Shown piece by piece: positions 1 to 6,311 of a DNA stretch of 64,000 nucleotides (position 1 is its first letter; every line of letters begins with the position of its first letter). Under the pieces are notes generated by a model. That model made no database searches. It had not been told where the DNA came from and saw only the letters and a list, made by a program, of their open reading frames with translations. This DNA is from Lentibacillus sp. CBA3610 (GTDB taxonomy: Bacteria; Bacillota; Bacilli; Bacillales; Amphibacillaceae). The position numbers and the translations under genes were made by a program. The stretch lies in the NCBI RefSeq assembly GCF_013373365.1, contig NZ_CP035925.1, positions 1,426,001 through 1,490,000 on the forward strand, given 5' to 3'.

Positions 1-607
1 CGTGCGGCTGTATTTTTAATAATCCTTCCTTTTCGTTAATTTCTTTTGCCAGTTCCAGCGCCCATTTCCTTGCTTTTTCCATATCGTCTACCGTAAAAGT
101 ATGGCTGCTTTCCTTCTTAAAACGAAGAAAATTTAGAACACCTTTCACTGTTTTTAAATCTTCTATTTGGCTGATTGCCCAAGCATACAATGCCAGTTGC
201 TTATTTGCGGTTATATTATAAGAAACACGGTTTGTTTTCCAGTCTGTTATAATGCCATCTTCATACAAATCAATATATCCCTGGATTTCAGGTGCATTGG
301 CTTCATCTGCTAACGGCAGTTTGAAATACATCTCCGTTTCACCCATATTTAGCTGGATGGGTGCTCGATCAACCAACTCCGAGATTTCCTGTTGTTTCAA
401 CTCTTTATGGAAATCCGCTGCAGCATACCCATTCAAGACGGCTTCTTCATGAGACAGGCCATTTATTTTATCGTCAATGGCCTGATGAACAGCCTTTCCC
501 AGTGCCAGTGGTTGTGTCACGGGTTCGTCTTTACCCAGGATATATTTATTGTAGAACCGAAACGGGCACTGTTCATACAAATTTAATCGAGAAAATGAAA
601 AGATCAT
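1..607 (-). CDS. PD-(D/E)XK (RecB/Cas4-like) nuclease, 3' end off window
   Basis: The frame is open from an ATG at 607 to the window edge, giving about 202 residues of a longer protein. Near the N-terminus an S-x-L-x-x-Y-x-x-CP motif resembles the entry of RecB/AddB and Cas4-type nucleases. Around residues 115-130 the sequence GYIDLYEDGIITDWKT fits the PD-(D/E)XK active site, with D in GYID and the D-W-K core. It belongs to the same leftward set as ssb, the zinc-finger protein and the RecT-like annealase. A DNA end-processing exonuclease partnering the annealase is therefore the likely role; that partnership is inferred. The ribosome binding site GGGTGA is only moderate. Family assignment is fairly sure from the motifs, the exact subfamily is not. 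Confidence 0.75.
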   Translation of the reverse strand, partial: MIFSFSRLNLYEQCPFRFYNKYILGKDEPVTQPLALGKAVHQAIDDKINGLSHEEAVLNGYAAADFHKELKQQEISELVDRAPIQLNMGETEMYFKLPLADEANAPEIQGYIDLYEDGIITDWKTNRVSYNITANKQLALYAWAISQIEDLKTVKGVLNFLRFKKESSHTFTVDDMEKARKWALELAKEINEKEGLLKIQPH

Positions 608-686
608 GCGTTCACCCGCTTTGATAATTTTAATTTAAAAAAGGAAGATGGATCTTTTACCATCTCCCCTTTGTTCCATTTTTCTT

Positions 687-1112
687 TTAAAACGGCAAAT
701 CCTCATCGTTGACATCAACCGGTACGCCCTGGCCCTGATACGGATTATTCGATTGCTGATTTTGGTTGTTTTGTGGTTTTCCCTGACTGCTTTGATTGCG
801 TGTATCAAGAAATTCGACGTTATCGGCGACGACTTCCGTCATAAATACGGTTTTGCCATCCTGCCCCTCAAAAGAGCGCGTCTGGATACGGCCTGTGACA
901 CCTACCTGAGAACCTCTCTTACAGTATTGTGCTGTGTTCTCGGCAGGTTTGCGCCACACCTGACAACGAATGAAATCCGCATCCTGATTGCCCTGATGAT
1001 TTCTAAAAGGACGGTTGACCGCCAGCGTAAAAGTTGCCACGGCATTGCCGTTTTGTGTGTATTTCAGCTCCACATCTTTTGTCATGCGCCCGATTAATTG
1101 GACATTGTTCAT
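687..1112 (-). CDS. ssb: single-stranded DNA-binding protein
   Basis: The 141-residue product begins [19 protein letters not shown], a typical bacterial SSB start. An OB-fold (about residues 1-105) is followed by a Q/N-rich linker and the canonical acidic tip ending DEDLPF, which recruits partner proteins. The ATG at 1112 was chosen over an upstream in-frame start because AAAGGAGTG is well placed before it and the family begins there. It lies 17 bases after the zinc-finger gene in the same operon. An element-borne SSB next to RecT-like and nuclease genes probably protects the single strand during conjugal transfer or element replication; the host should have its own chromosomal ssb. Confidence 0.95.
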   Translation of the reverse strand: MNNVQLIGRMTKDVELKYTQNGNAVATFTLAVNRPFRNHQGNQDADFIRCQVWRKPAENTAQYCKRGSQVGVTGRIQTRSFEGQDGKTVFMTEVVADNVEFLDTRNQSSQGKPQNNQNQQSNNPYQGQGVPVDVNDEDLPF

Positions 1113-1128
1113 TTTAAATGACACTCCT

Positions 1129-1938
1129 TTAAATTTGTATTTTGACATGACGCTTGGTATCCTTAACTTTGTTATATAACTTTTTCTGTGACACTTTCCG
1201 TTTTGGATTGTGTCTTTTTTTATCATCAATTTTCGTTAGCGCTTTTAAAAACAGGATATTGAGAAACAACGAATCCAGATCAATATCCATCGTTTTCAAA
1301 CAAACGCGCCACGCACTGCGGCCCAATTCTGTTCCTTCTGCCGCCCAATCTTTTAAATCCTCATAGCGTCCTAAAAATGCATTTTGAACTTGGTCATACA
1401 TGGCAGGAATCGGTGACGTCCAGCATTTTCGTATGAACCAAGTCATCAATTCCTTTTGCCGCTCATTTTGATTTTCCAAATGCGCGATGCACAGAAACAG
1501 CGCATAATGCGTCACCAGTTCATCATGAACAAATTGCTTCCAGTCTTTGAGTACGTGCTCCCGCTTCTGCAGAAAGCCGTTAAATGATATTCGTTTATAA
1601 TTCTGCCATCCGATGCATTTCAATTGGTACGGATTGAGTTGATAGGCCGGATGAAGCGATTTTCGCACTTTACCGAAGTACTGTTCTTTCACGGCGTTAA
1701 ACGATTTACCGCTTAACTTGACCTCAAAGTCCAGCACACCGCCGGCCTCCTTGCAAAACCAGCACTTGTATAGATTGTCTTCCGTGTTTAACGAAAGATA
1801 GTGCTTTTTAGGTTTCCTGGCATCCTCACGGCAAAAAGGGCATTTACACAACGTCTCCTTCCTGCCATATGATTTGGCGTGAAAGGTTAACCCATATTTT
1901 TGCGCAACATCCAGAATACTTGGCAGCACGCTGATCAC
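1129..1938 (-). CDS. DnaG-type CHC2 zinc-finger primase-like protein
   Basis: A 269-residue protein starting at GTG 1938, overlapping the RecT stop codon in a GTGA arrangement. Residues 30-70 carry C-x-C-P-F-C and a later CWFC pair spaced as in the N-terminal zinc ribbon of DnaG primases, including the typical Y-K-C-W-F-C wording. No TOPRIM/RNAP catalytic core of DnaG is evident in the remaining 190 residues, which are basic and Trp-rich with a Lys/Arg-rich tail. It may be a template-recognition module, a primase accessory factor or a very divergent primase. Its position between RecT and SSB supports a role in lagging-strand synthesis of the transferred strand. The zinc ribbon is well supported, the function is not. 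Confidence 0.7.
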   Translation of the reverse strand: MISVLPSILDVAQKYGLTFHAKSYGRKETLCKCPFCREDARKPKKHYLSLNTEDNLYKCWFCKEAGGVLDFEVKLSGKSFNAVKEQYFGKVRKSLHPAYQLNPYQLKCIGWQNYKRISFNGFLQKREHVLKDWKQFVHDELVTHYALFLCIAHLENQNERQKELMTWFIRKCWTSPIPAMYDQVQNAFLGRYEDLKDWAAEGTELGRSAWRVCLKTMDIDLDSLFLNILFLKALTKIDDKKRHNPKRKVSQKKLYNKVKDTKRHVKIQI

Positions 1939-3203
1939 CCCACTTGCTGCCGGCTCGATTCAATCACTTCAACGAGAAAGAGGAAGCCGTTTTCCTTTTT
2001 CAGGGAAAGAGTGACGTTAGCACCTTGCTCCAAGCCTTCCGCTTGTTTAACCGCTTGGTCTCCGCGCGCAAGAATCAATTGGGTGTTACCATCAATCTCA
2101 CCGCTGATTTTGGCAAACATTTCGGACCCTTTCTTTCCAAATTGGACATTTTGAACCAGAACCTCGCAGGTGTTTTCGTCTTGCTCATTTACCTGAGATG
2201 CCTGTGCAGATTCTTCAGCTTCGTTTGCTGGTTGGCCGCTTTGTTTCGTTTCGTTTTCATCTTTCTGTTGATGAGCTCTTTCGGCATAATCTTTAAGGAA
2301 ATAGAAACTGTTTTCTTCATATAGTTCCAGGTTTAAAATCTCCCCGGACGATACATCCTGCAGAGACTTCATCAACGACTCATCCCGGATCAACACCTGA
2401 ACAGCCTGATTGGACGCTTTGCTCTGAACCGACAGGACACCGTATTGTTTATTGGATGAGCTTGTTTTGATGTCGTACGATTTAACCACCATTTCCTGAT
2501 TGATGACATCGTTTCTCTGCTGTGACGTATCTTTTTCATCGGTTTTCAGTTCCACTTTGTGCTGATTTGATTGCTGTTTGACCGTTGATGCTGTTTCATT
2601 GGCATCCGCCGTTTGCAGCGTGTCATCCAATCCCATCTCTTCCTGCGTATATAAGCCGCCTAATGGAAACTGCCTGCGCAACACAAAGGTTTCAGCAATT
2701 TTGATGATCATGGCGCTCGGCAGTGTGTCCCACACGTTGGGGTTGCCGTAACGGGAGTTTTGCCTGCCGCTGTTGGCTTGAAAATACTCTTGAAAATCCA
2801 CAAAAACAGCCACAGGATTATGCTTTTTATGCTGCATAATCGCATATGCGCCCAAAATCTCACCACGTTTTGCTCCGAATTTATGCCTGACCGTTCCTTC
2901 AGAAGGGAGAAACTCAAAATGATCGCCTTCCTTCACCACGTTGGCGTTGGGCGGTCCGACATATCCCGGCTGACTGGTTGCGACACGGAGAAGCCCATCA
3001 CGTGTGGTAATAAATTGGGTTTTGGCGCCGCGTTTCGTTTCATAGCGCTGAAAGACAATATCGCCCAATAACGGGTTCAACCCAAAGTTTTCACAGACTT
3101 CCAGAAAGTGCTCTGTTTCCTCAGGCGTGCCTTTAGCCGGTTCGATAAATCGTTTCCAGATCAGGGACTTTTCATTGTTTGAAAATTGAAGTGCTTTTTC
3201 CAT
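1935..3203 (-). CDS. RecT/Bet-family single-strand annealing protein
   Basis: About 422 residues from the ATG at 3203, which has AAAGGAG upstream; an earlier in-frame ATG at 3227 lacks this. The first 200 residues match the Red-beta/RecT annealase superfamily, with E-N-F-G-L-N-P-L-L-G-D-I as the recognisable core followed by TRDGLLRVA. A Gln/Glu-rich linker follows, and the last about 70 residues form a separate beta-rich segment that is unusual for the family, which is typically about 260-270 residues. It probably anneals SSB-coated complementary strands and works with the adjacent nuclease and SSB. Such recombination genes occur in ICEs of the SXT and Gram-positive types. The C-terminal extension deserves a structural look. 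Confidence 0.85.
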   Translation of the reverse strand: MEKALQFSNNEKSLIWKRFIEPAKGTPEETEHFLEVCENFGLNPLLGDIVFQRYETKRGAKTQFITTRDGLLRVATSQPGYVGPPNANVVKEGDHFEFLPSEGTVRHKFGAKRGEILGAYAIMQHKKHNPVAVFVDFQEYFQANSGRQNSRYGNPNVWDTLPSAMIIKIAETFVLRRQFPLGGLYTQEEMGLDDTLQTADANETASTVKQQSNQHKVELKTDEKDTSQQRNDVINQEMVVKSYDIKTSSSNKQYGVLSVQSKASNQAVQVLIRDESLMKSLQDVSSGEILNLELYEENSFYFLKDYAERAHQQKDENETKQSGQPANEAEESAQASQVNEQDENTCEVLVQNVQFGKKGSEMFAKISGEIDGNTQLILARGDQAVKQAEGLEQGANVTLSLKKENGFLFLVEVIESSRQQVG

Positions 3204-3237
3204 GCTTAAACCATCTCCTTTTAACATGTTTTAAAAA

Positions 3238-3276
3238 TAACCGGTGATTGCTCCCTGACAGAAAACAACACCGGTT
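3238..3276 (-). terminator. attenuator-like hairpin ahead of the recT operon
   Basis: AACCGGTG and CACCGGTT pair perfectly around a loop of about 23 bases. Read leftward the stem is followed by ATTTTTAAAA. It lies between the mini-ORF at 3318-3326 and the RecT start, so it could attenuate the downstream operon or end a short toxin-like transcript. Confidence 0.55.
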
Positions 3277-3317
3277 CTTTACGTGACTTCCCATAACCAA
3301 TACAACCATCCCGTTTG

Positions 3318-3326
3318 TTACGTCAT
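3318..3326 (-). promoter_or_regulatory. mini-ORF (ATG ACG TAA) with a strong ribosome binding site
   Basis: Leftward sequence shows GGAAGGAG, a 7-base spacer, then ATG-ACG-TAA. The same frame continues for another 13 codons (W-rich) to a second TAA. The leader GGAAGGAGTGATGCC closely resembles that of the toxin gene at 4275 (GGAAAGGGGGTGATGCC). It is therefore either a minimal regulatory ORF or a toxin ORF broken by a premature stop. No product is claimed. Confidence 0.4.
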
Positions 3327-3359
3327 GGCATCACTCCTTCCATATAAGGTTTTTATCTA

Positions 3360-3406
3360 TAAAAAAAGCCAGTTCACCTCATAAACATGAGATAAACCGG
3401 CTTTTA
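3360..3406 (-). terminator. intrinsic terminator in the recT leader region
   Basis: A long imperfect hairpin (GCCGGTT.ATCTCAT with ATGAG.T.AACTGGC) is followed leftward by seven T residues. It lies more than 150 bases upstream of the RecT start, so a transcript entering from the right would stop here unless antiterminated. The opposite side has only a short T tract. Confidence 0.7.
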
Positions 3407-3483
3407 TTAGCAATAAAAAAGCGCATTGTTCCGGCCAATACACTGCTTTTAATATCTTGAGTTTTCATGCATATCATACGTTA

Positions 3484-3612
3484 TTCAGGCAATTGCCTGA
3501 AAGCTGTTCAACCTTTCCTTCAATGCAACATCGGACTATTCGAACATGAAGCATGTCGTGTCGAATCTTCCTCCCAGTGGAGGATGCGACGACTTTCACC
3601 ATGGTGGGTGAC
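3484..3612. repeat. cluster of consecutive inverted repeats
   Basis: In order: a perfect 18-base palindrome TTCAGGCAATTGCCTGAA (3484-3501); a hairpin ATTCGA...TCGAAT with inner ACATG/CATGT; TCCTCC-cagt-GGAGGA; and TTTCACC-atg-GGTGGGTGA-like pairing near 3595-3612. This 130-base stretch has no ORF. It could be an origin of transfer, a single-strand origin or a structured leader RNA. Confidence 0.5.
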
Positions 3613-3850
3613 AAAAACACTACTAAATTATAATTGTAGCTTAACAAAAACGAACAAATGTGTCAAAAATGTCCGAATAGTCACTGAATGTATTCACTCA
3701 GTTTTATGCCTTATTGTTGTTTCTTCCATCTTTTTTACCGAATTGTCATAAACTTTCACATATTTGTTATAATTTCGTTGTTTCGTGAAGGCATTTTTAT
3801 ATTATAATTGAATCAGGATTTGAAATAGTATGATAAAGGAAGTGAGACAC

Positions 3851-3973
3851 ATGCGACATCAAACCCGACTTGATGAATTAACAGACAACATTAAAGAGGA
3901 ATTACTCAATGACGAAGAAGCATTGAAAAAAATCGAGCAAAAAATTGATGACCGTTACACAAAACAAGCTTAA
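3851..3973 (+). CDS. FbpB-like small protein (40 aa)
   Basis: A 40-residue ORF with AAAGGAAGTGAG placed before the ATG and an A/T-rich promoter-like region upstream (TATAAT near 3816). The pattern L-D-E-L-x-D-N-I-K-E-E-L-L-N-D-E-E-A-L-x-K-I-E-x-K-I-D resembles the short Fur-regulated basic protein FbpB family, in which a conserved E-L-L-x-D motif precedes an amphipathic helix. In B. subtilis, FbpB assists an iron-sparing small RNA; whether that applies here is unknown. It is one of the few rightward genes in this part of the element, beside the toxin-antitoxin module. No clear Fur box was seen. The ORF is well supported by its start signals, the family only moderately. Confidence 0.55.
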   Translation: MRHQTRLDELTDNIKEELLNDEEALKKIEQKIDDRYTKQA

Positions 3974-4025
3974 AACGTATCAGACCAAAAACTCGCTTTG
4001 GGATCAGGCTTCTTAACGTTTAGAG

Positions 4026-4054
4026 TTTTCATTTAAGCAAATTTCGGGTATAAT
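4026..4054 (+). promoter_or_regulatory. candidate promoter of the antitoxin RNA
   Basis: TTTTCA at 4026-4031, a 17-base spacer and TATAAT at 4049-4054 face the antisense RNA region. A second TATAAT at 4074-4079 is an alternative with a poorer -35. Confidence 0.4.
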
Positions 4055-4059
4055 AAAAT

Positions 4060-4205
4060 TAGAAAATACCTCATATAATAAAAATGACCGTTAGTGCGGA
4101 TACACTAACGGCCATGTACAACAGCCCTTCAAGGGGGCGACTCACGAAGTTAGGCTTCATAACCACCTACTTGCTTGTCAGGCTTACAGGGTGGTTATTT
4201 TTTTG
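4060..4205 (+). ncRNA. candidate type I antitoxin RNA
   Basis: A rightward RNA from the promoter near 4049 would run through the 3' region of the toxin mRNA. It would end at AACCACC (4161-4167) paired with GGTGGTT (4190-4196) followed by seven T residues. It overlaps the toxin 3' end by over 100 bases, the convergent arrangement of the txpA/ratA family. Boundaries are inferred. Confidence 0.55.
4080..4111 (-). terminator. terminator of the toxin mRNA
   Basis: CCGTTAGTG (4088-4096) pairs perfectly with CACTAACGG (4103-4111); leftward it is followed by TCATTTTTATT. It ends the leftward toxin transcript. Confidence 0.7.
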
Positions 4206-4275
4206 TGTTTGACAATATTGACACGACCAATGTTGCAAATACAATCATCAGTAAAAGTGTTTGGAATACTGTCAT
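4195..4275 (-). CDS. type I toxin, putative holin-like (26 aa)
   Basis: The product begins MTVFQTLLLMIVFATLVV and ends in two lysines: 26 residues with one hydrophobic helix. This is the signature of the Hol_Tox/TxpA-like small membrane toxins of Firmicutes. A very strong ribosome binding site (AAAGGGGGTGAT) precedes the ATG, and the 3' mRNA carries the long conserved-looking tail and hairpins expected for an antisense-regulated toxin. The product probably inserts in the membrane and stops growth when unopposed. On the ICE the module likely stabilises the element after excision, complementing the ParMR genes. Too short for most gene finders. Toxicity is inferred from the family, not shown by the sequence. 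Confidence 0.8.
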   Translation of the reverse strand: MTVFQTLLLMIVFATLVVSILSNTKK

Positions 4276-4418
4276 AAGGCATCACCCCCTTTCCAGGGGC
4301 GTGAGCCACCACCCATGAAAGCCTTATTGTACAAACTCTATTGTAACAAAAATCAGTTTATTATAACAGAACATATTTTCTCATTTTGAAGTCAAAGCTA
4401 TTTGTGTTTGTTTTCTGC

Positions 4419-4565
4419 TTAATGTCTGTTGTCTTCTTCTATCTGATCCAACAGGTTACGCCTTACCAATTCTTCCTTTAACAGCACGATGAAATTTTCC
4501 TCCAAATTCAAGCGAAGAGCTTGGTTATACGCACGGATTAAAGTCTCATCGGACGCACGTTTCAT
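4419..4565 (-). CDS. sda: Sda-family sporulation histidine kinase inhibitor
   Basis: 48 residues from the ATG at 4565, preceded by GGAGGGTTAGA. The order L-S/A-D-E-x-L-I-x-x-Y-x-x-A-x-x-L-N-L-x-x-x-F-I-x-L-L-x-x-E-x-x-R-R matches Sda, the antiparallel helical hairpin that binds the dimerisation domain of KinA and blocks the phosphorelay to Spo0A. In B. subtilis sda is chromosomal and DnaA-controlled. Here it lies inside an ICE, about 150 bases from a type I toxin module. Its presence suggests the element delays host sporulation, perhaps while transferring. An element copy with its own ribosome binding site is unlikely to be a remnant. Family assignment is strong; that it inhibits the host kinase is inference. 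Confidence 0.85.
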   Translation of the reverse strand: MKRASDETLIRAYNQALRLNLEENFIVLLKEELVRRNLLDQIEEDNRH

Positions 4566-4654
4566 TCTAACCCTCCATTTAAATCCAAATATTCGGCCTA
4601 AGACAGTCAATCACCCGTTGATTCTTTATTGACATGCTTGTGATCAAGCAATCA

Positions 4655-5353
4655 CTACGTTTCTTTCACGATTTCACCCCTCTCATCCAAAAAATAAAAC
4701 ATGTTTGCAAAATTAAACCCACTTGCCATTAAATCCTCATCAGTTGTGACACGCAATTTTATTGCCTTTGCATACATTTTCAACGGTTCAAGATGTTTGA
4801 TGGCTTCCGTGATGACAATCAGCCGCTCGTTTAACGACGGGCCCTGCCACTTTAAATGCATCATTAAGTCTTCCACATCGCCGCGAGCACTGTATATATA
4901 AAATAGTTTTCCATTCCGTTCGATGGCACCAGCAAACGGTTCCGGCGCAGGTACAATTGTTGATGCCTGAAAGTACTGATACAACTCAAAAAACACCAGA
5001 CGTTTCAGTACATCACTTAAGCGGTACGCCACCCAATAATTCGGTTCATACGACACGTTGGTGATGACAGCGCCCGTCTGTCCCAATGTATAAACAGGCA
5101 TAATCTGCTTGTTGCAACGCATTTCATGGCGGACGATTTTTTGTTCGCGCACCATCTGTTTTAAACGTTTTTTCTGGAGCCGGAATAATCGGAAGAGTTG
5201 TTTTCCTCCGATGATCCCGACTTTCGCCAACGCATCCAAAGCCGCCCTTTCTTTAGGGGATTTATCATTCACATAATGGATTGGCTTCAGGTTGGACGGG
5301 AGCCGCTGCCAGTGCAATGTCCATGGCTGTTCGATTGAAAATGGACTCAGCAT
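4655..5353 (-). CDS. winged-helix protein resembling Replication-Relaxation proteins
   Basis: 232 residues from the ATG at 5353, preceded by AAAGGAGGTC. Residues 30-75 form a winged-helix-like unit (S-P-K-E-R-A-A-L-D-A-L then a basic recognition helix), ending with a Y-T-L-G-x-x-G turn typical of proteins related to PF13814. The rest is an alpha/beta domain with E-R-N-G-K-L-F-Y-I-Y-S-A-R-G, which could be a degenerate nuclease-like fold. The layout parallels the larger protein at 8873-9970, so the two may be distant paralogues that bind oriT or replication DNA. The gene follows the S1-domain gene by 13 bases. No catalytic motif is certain. Confidence 0.5.
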   Translation of the reverse strand: MLSPFSIEQPWTLHWQRLPSNLKPIHYVNDKSPKERAALDALAKVGIIGGKQLFRLFRLQKKRLKQMVREQKIVRHEMRCNKQIMPVYTLGQTGAVITNVSYEPNYWVAYRLSDVLKRLVFFELYQYFQASTIVPAPEPFAGAIERNGKLFYIYSARGDVEDLMMHLKWQGPSLNERLIVITEAIKHLEPLKMYAKAIKLRVTTDEDLMASGFNFANMFYFLDERGEIVKET

Positions 5354-5366
5354 CGTTTGACCTCCT

Positions 5367-6212
5367 TTATAAAACACGGGTAATCCGTGTCCGGATCTGT
5401 TCTTTTTCCGTATTAATGTTATCGACGCGTACCAGCACCCGGTCATCTTTCCGGACGTTCTGGAATTTTAAGTGGCTGGACAACGAGTCCACACCCGGCT
5501 CCAAACGGACAAAGACCCCATATTCCCGGACGCCTGAGACGACCCCGACGTATTCACCGTTCTTTTGATACCGTTTGACACAATCGGGCCATGGGTTCTC
5601 CTGCAGGGCTTTGGCACTCACATCCACCTCTTTTTTATCCCTGTCAATGGCCGTAACTTTGACCTTAAGCGCATCCCCGACCTTAAACTCCTCGTGGATA
5701 TCATCAATCCACCCGTAGCGGATTTCCGAAATCGGGAGAAATACCTGAATCCCGCCGATGTCGCCCAGCATATAGTCATCACCAACATGCCGGACGACCG
5801 CAGGGATGACATCACCTTCCTCGATTTTCCGAAGGGTGATATCGGCCATTTTTTCCAATGCTTTTGTCCGGGAGCCGGTAAACACCCCATTTTCCTGATC
5901 GTAATTGAGCACCATGAACGCGATATCCTGACCGGTCATGGCACGCAGATGCCGAAGATTTTCCGCTCCGGTAAATTCCAACGGAATCAGACCGCGGATG
6001 GCGCCGACACGAACGACTGCGCAGGCTTTTTTGTCTTCCCCGTCCGGGCCGACTTTTTCAATGCCTGAGATGGGCGCATAGAGAATTTTGCTGTTCTGAT
6101 AGGCTCCGTATATGGTCATCCAATTTTCCATACTGTGGTCCTGTTGCTGATCCACCATTCTGGCCGGGTCAAAGCCTTCAATCATCACGTTTTCATTCAA
6201 TTCTTCCGCCAT
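5367..6212 (-). CDS. S1-domain RNA-binding protein
   Basis: 281 residues containing at least two S1-like OB folds: about 130-200 (E-E-G-D-V-I-P-A-V-V ... D-R-D-K-K-E-V-D-V-S-A-K-A-L) and 210-280 (N-G-E-Y-V-G-V-V-S-G-V-R-E-Y-G-V-F-V-R-L), with a further degenerate one near 65-120. This is the architecture of ribosomal protein S1-like factors. Such a protein is not a secretion component. In this operon it could act on transcript processing, translation of long polycistronic mRNA, or transfer of an RNA-bound substrate. A terminator separates it from the coupling-protein gene upstream, giving it differential expression. Domain call is strong, role unknown. Confidence 0.75.
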   Translation of the reverse strand: MAEELNENVMIEGFDPARMVDQQQDHSMENWMTIYGAYQNSKILYAPISGIEKVGPDGEDKKACAVVRVGAIRGLIPLEFTGAENLRHLRAMTGQDIAFMVLNYDQENGVFTGSRTKALEKMADITLRKIEEGDVIPAVVRHVGDDYMLGDIGGIQVFLPISEIRYGWIDDIHEEFKVGDALKVKVTAIDRDKKEVDVSAKALQENPWPDCVKRYQKNGEYVGVVSGVREYGVFVRLEPGVDSLSSHLKFQNVRKDDRVLVRVDNINTEKEQIRTRITRVL

Positions 6213-6243
6213 TGTTGATCGCTCCTTTTAAATATTTTTTCAT

Positions 6244-6276
6244 ATAAAAAAGCAACCCTGTTTAAAGGATTGCTGC
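6244..6276 (-). terminator. intrinsic terminator between coupling protein and S1 genes
   Basis: GCAATCC and GGGTTGC form a stem (one mismatch) followed leftward by TTTTTTATAT. It lies within the long leftward operon. Confidence 0.65.
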
Positions 6277-6311
6277 CTTATAATTTTTCTCTGAGGTTTT
6301 TAATTTATGGT

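Noticed and set aside
648..1097. Long rightward ORF opposite ssb
   Set aside because: It is the antisense shadow of ssb, which has clear family motifs and start signals.
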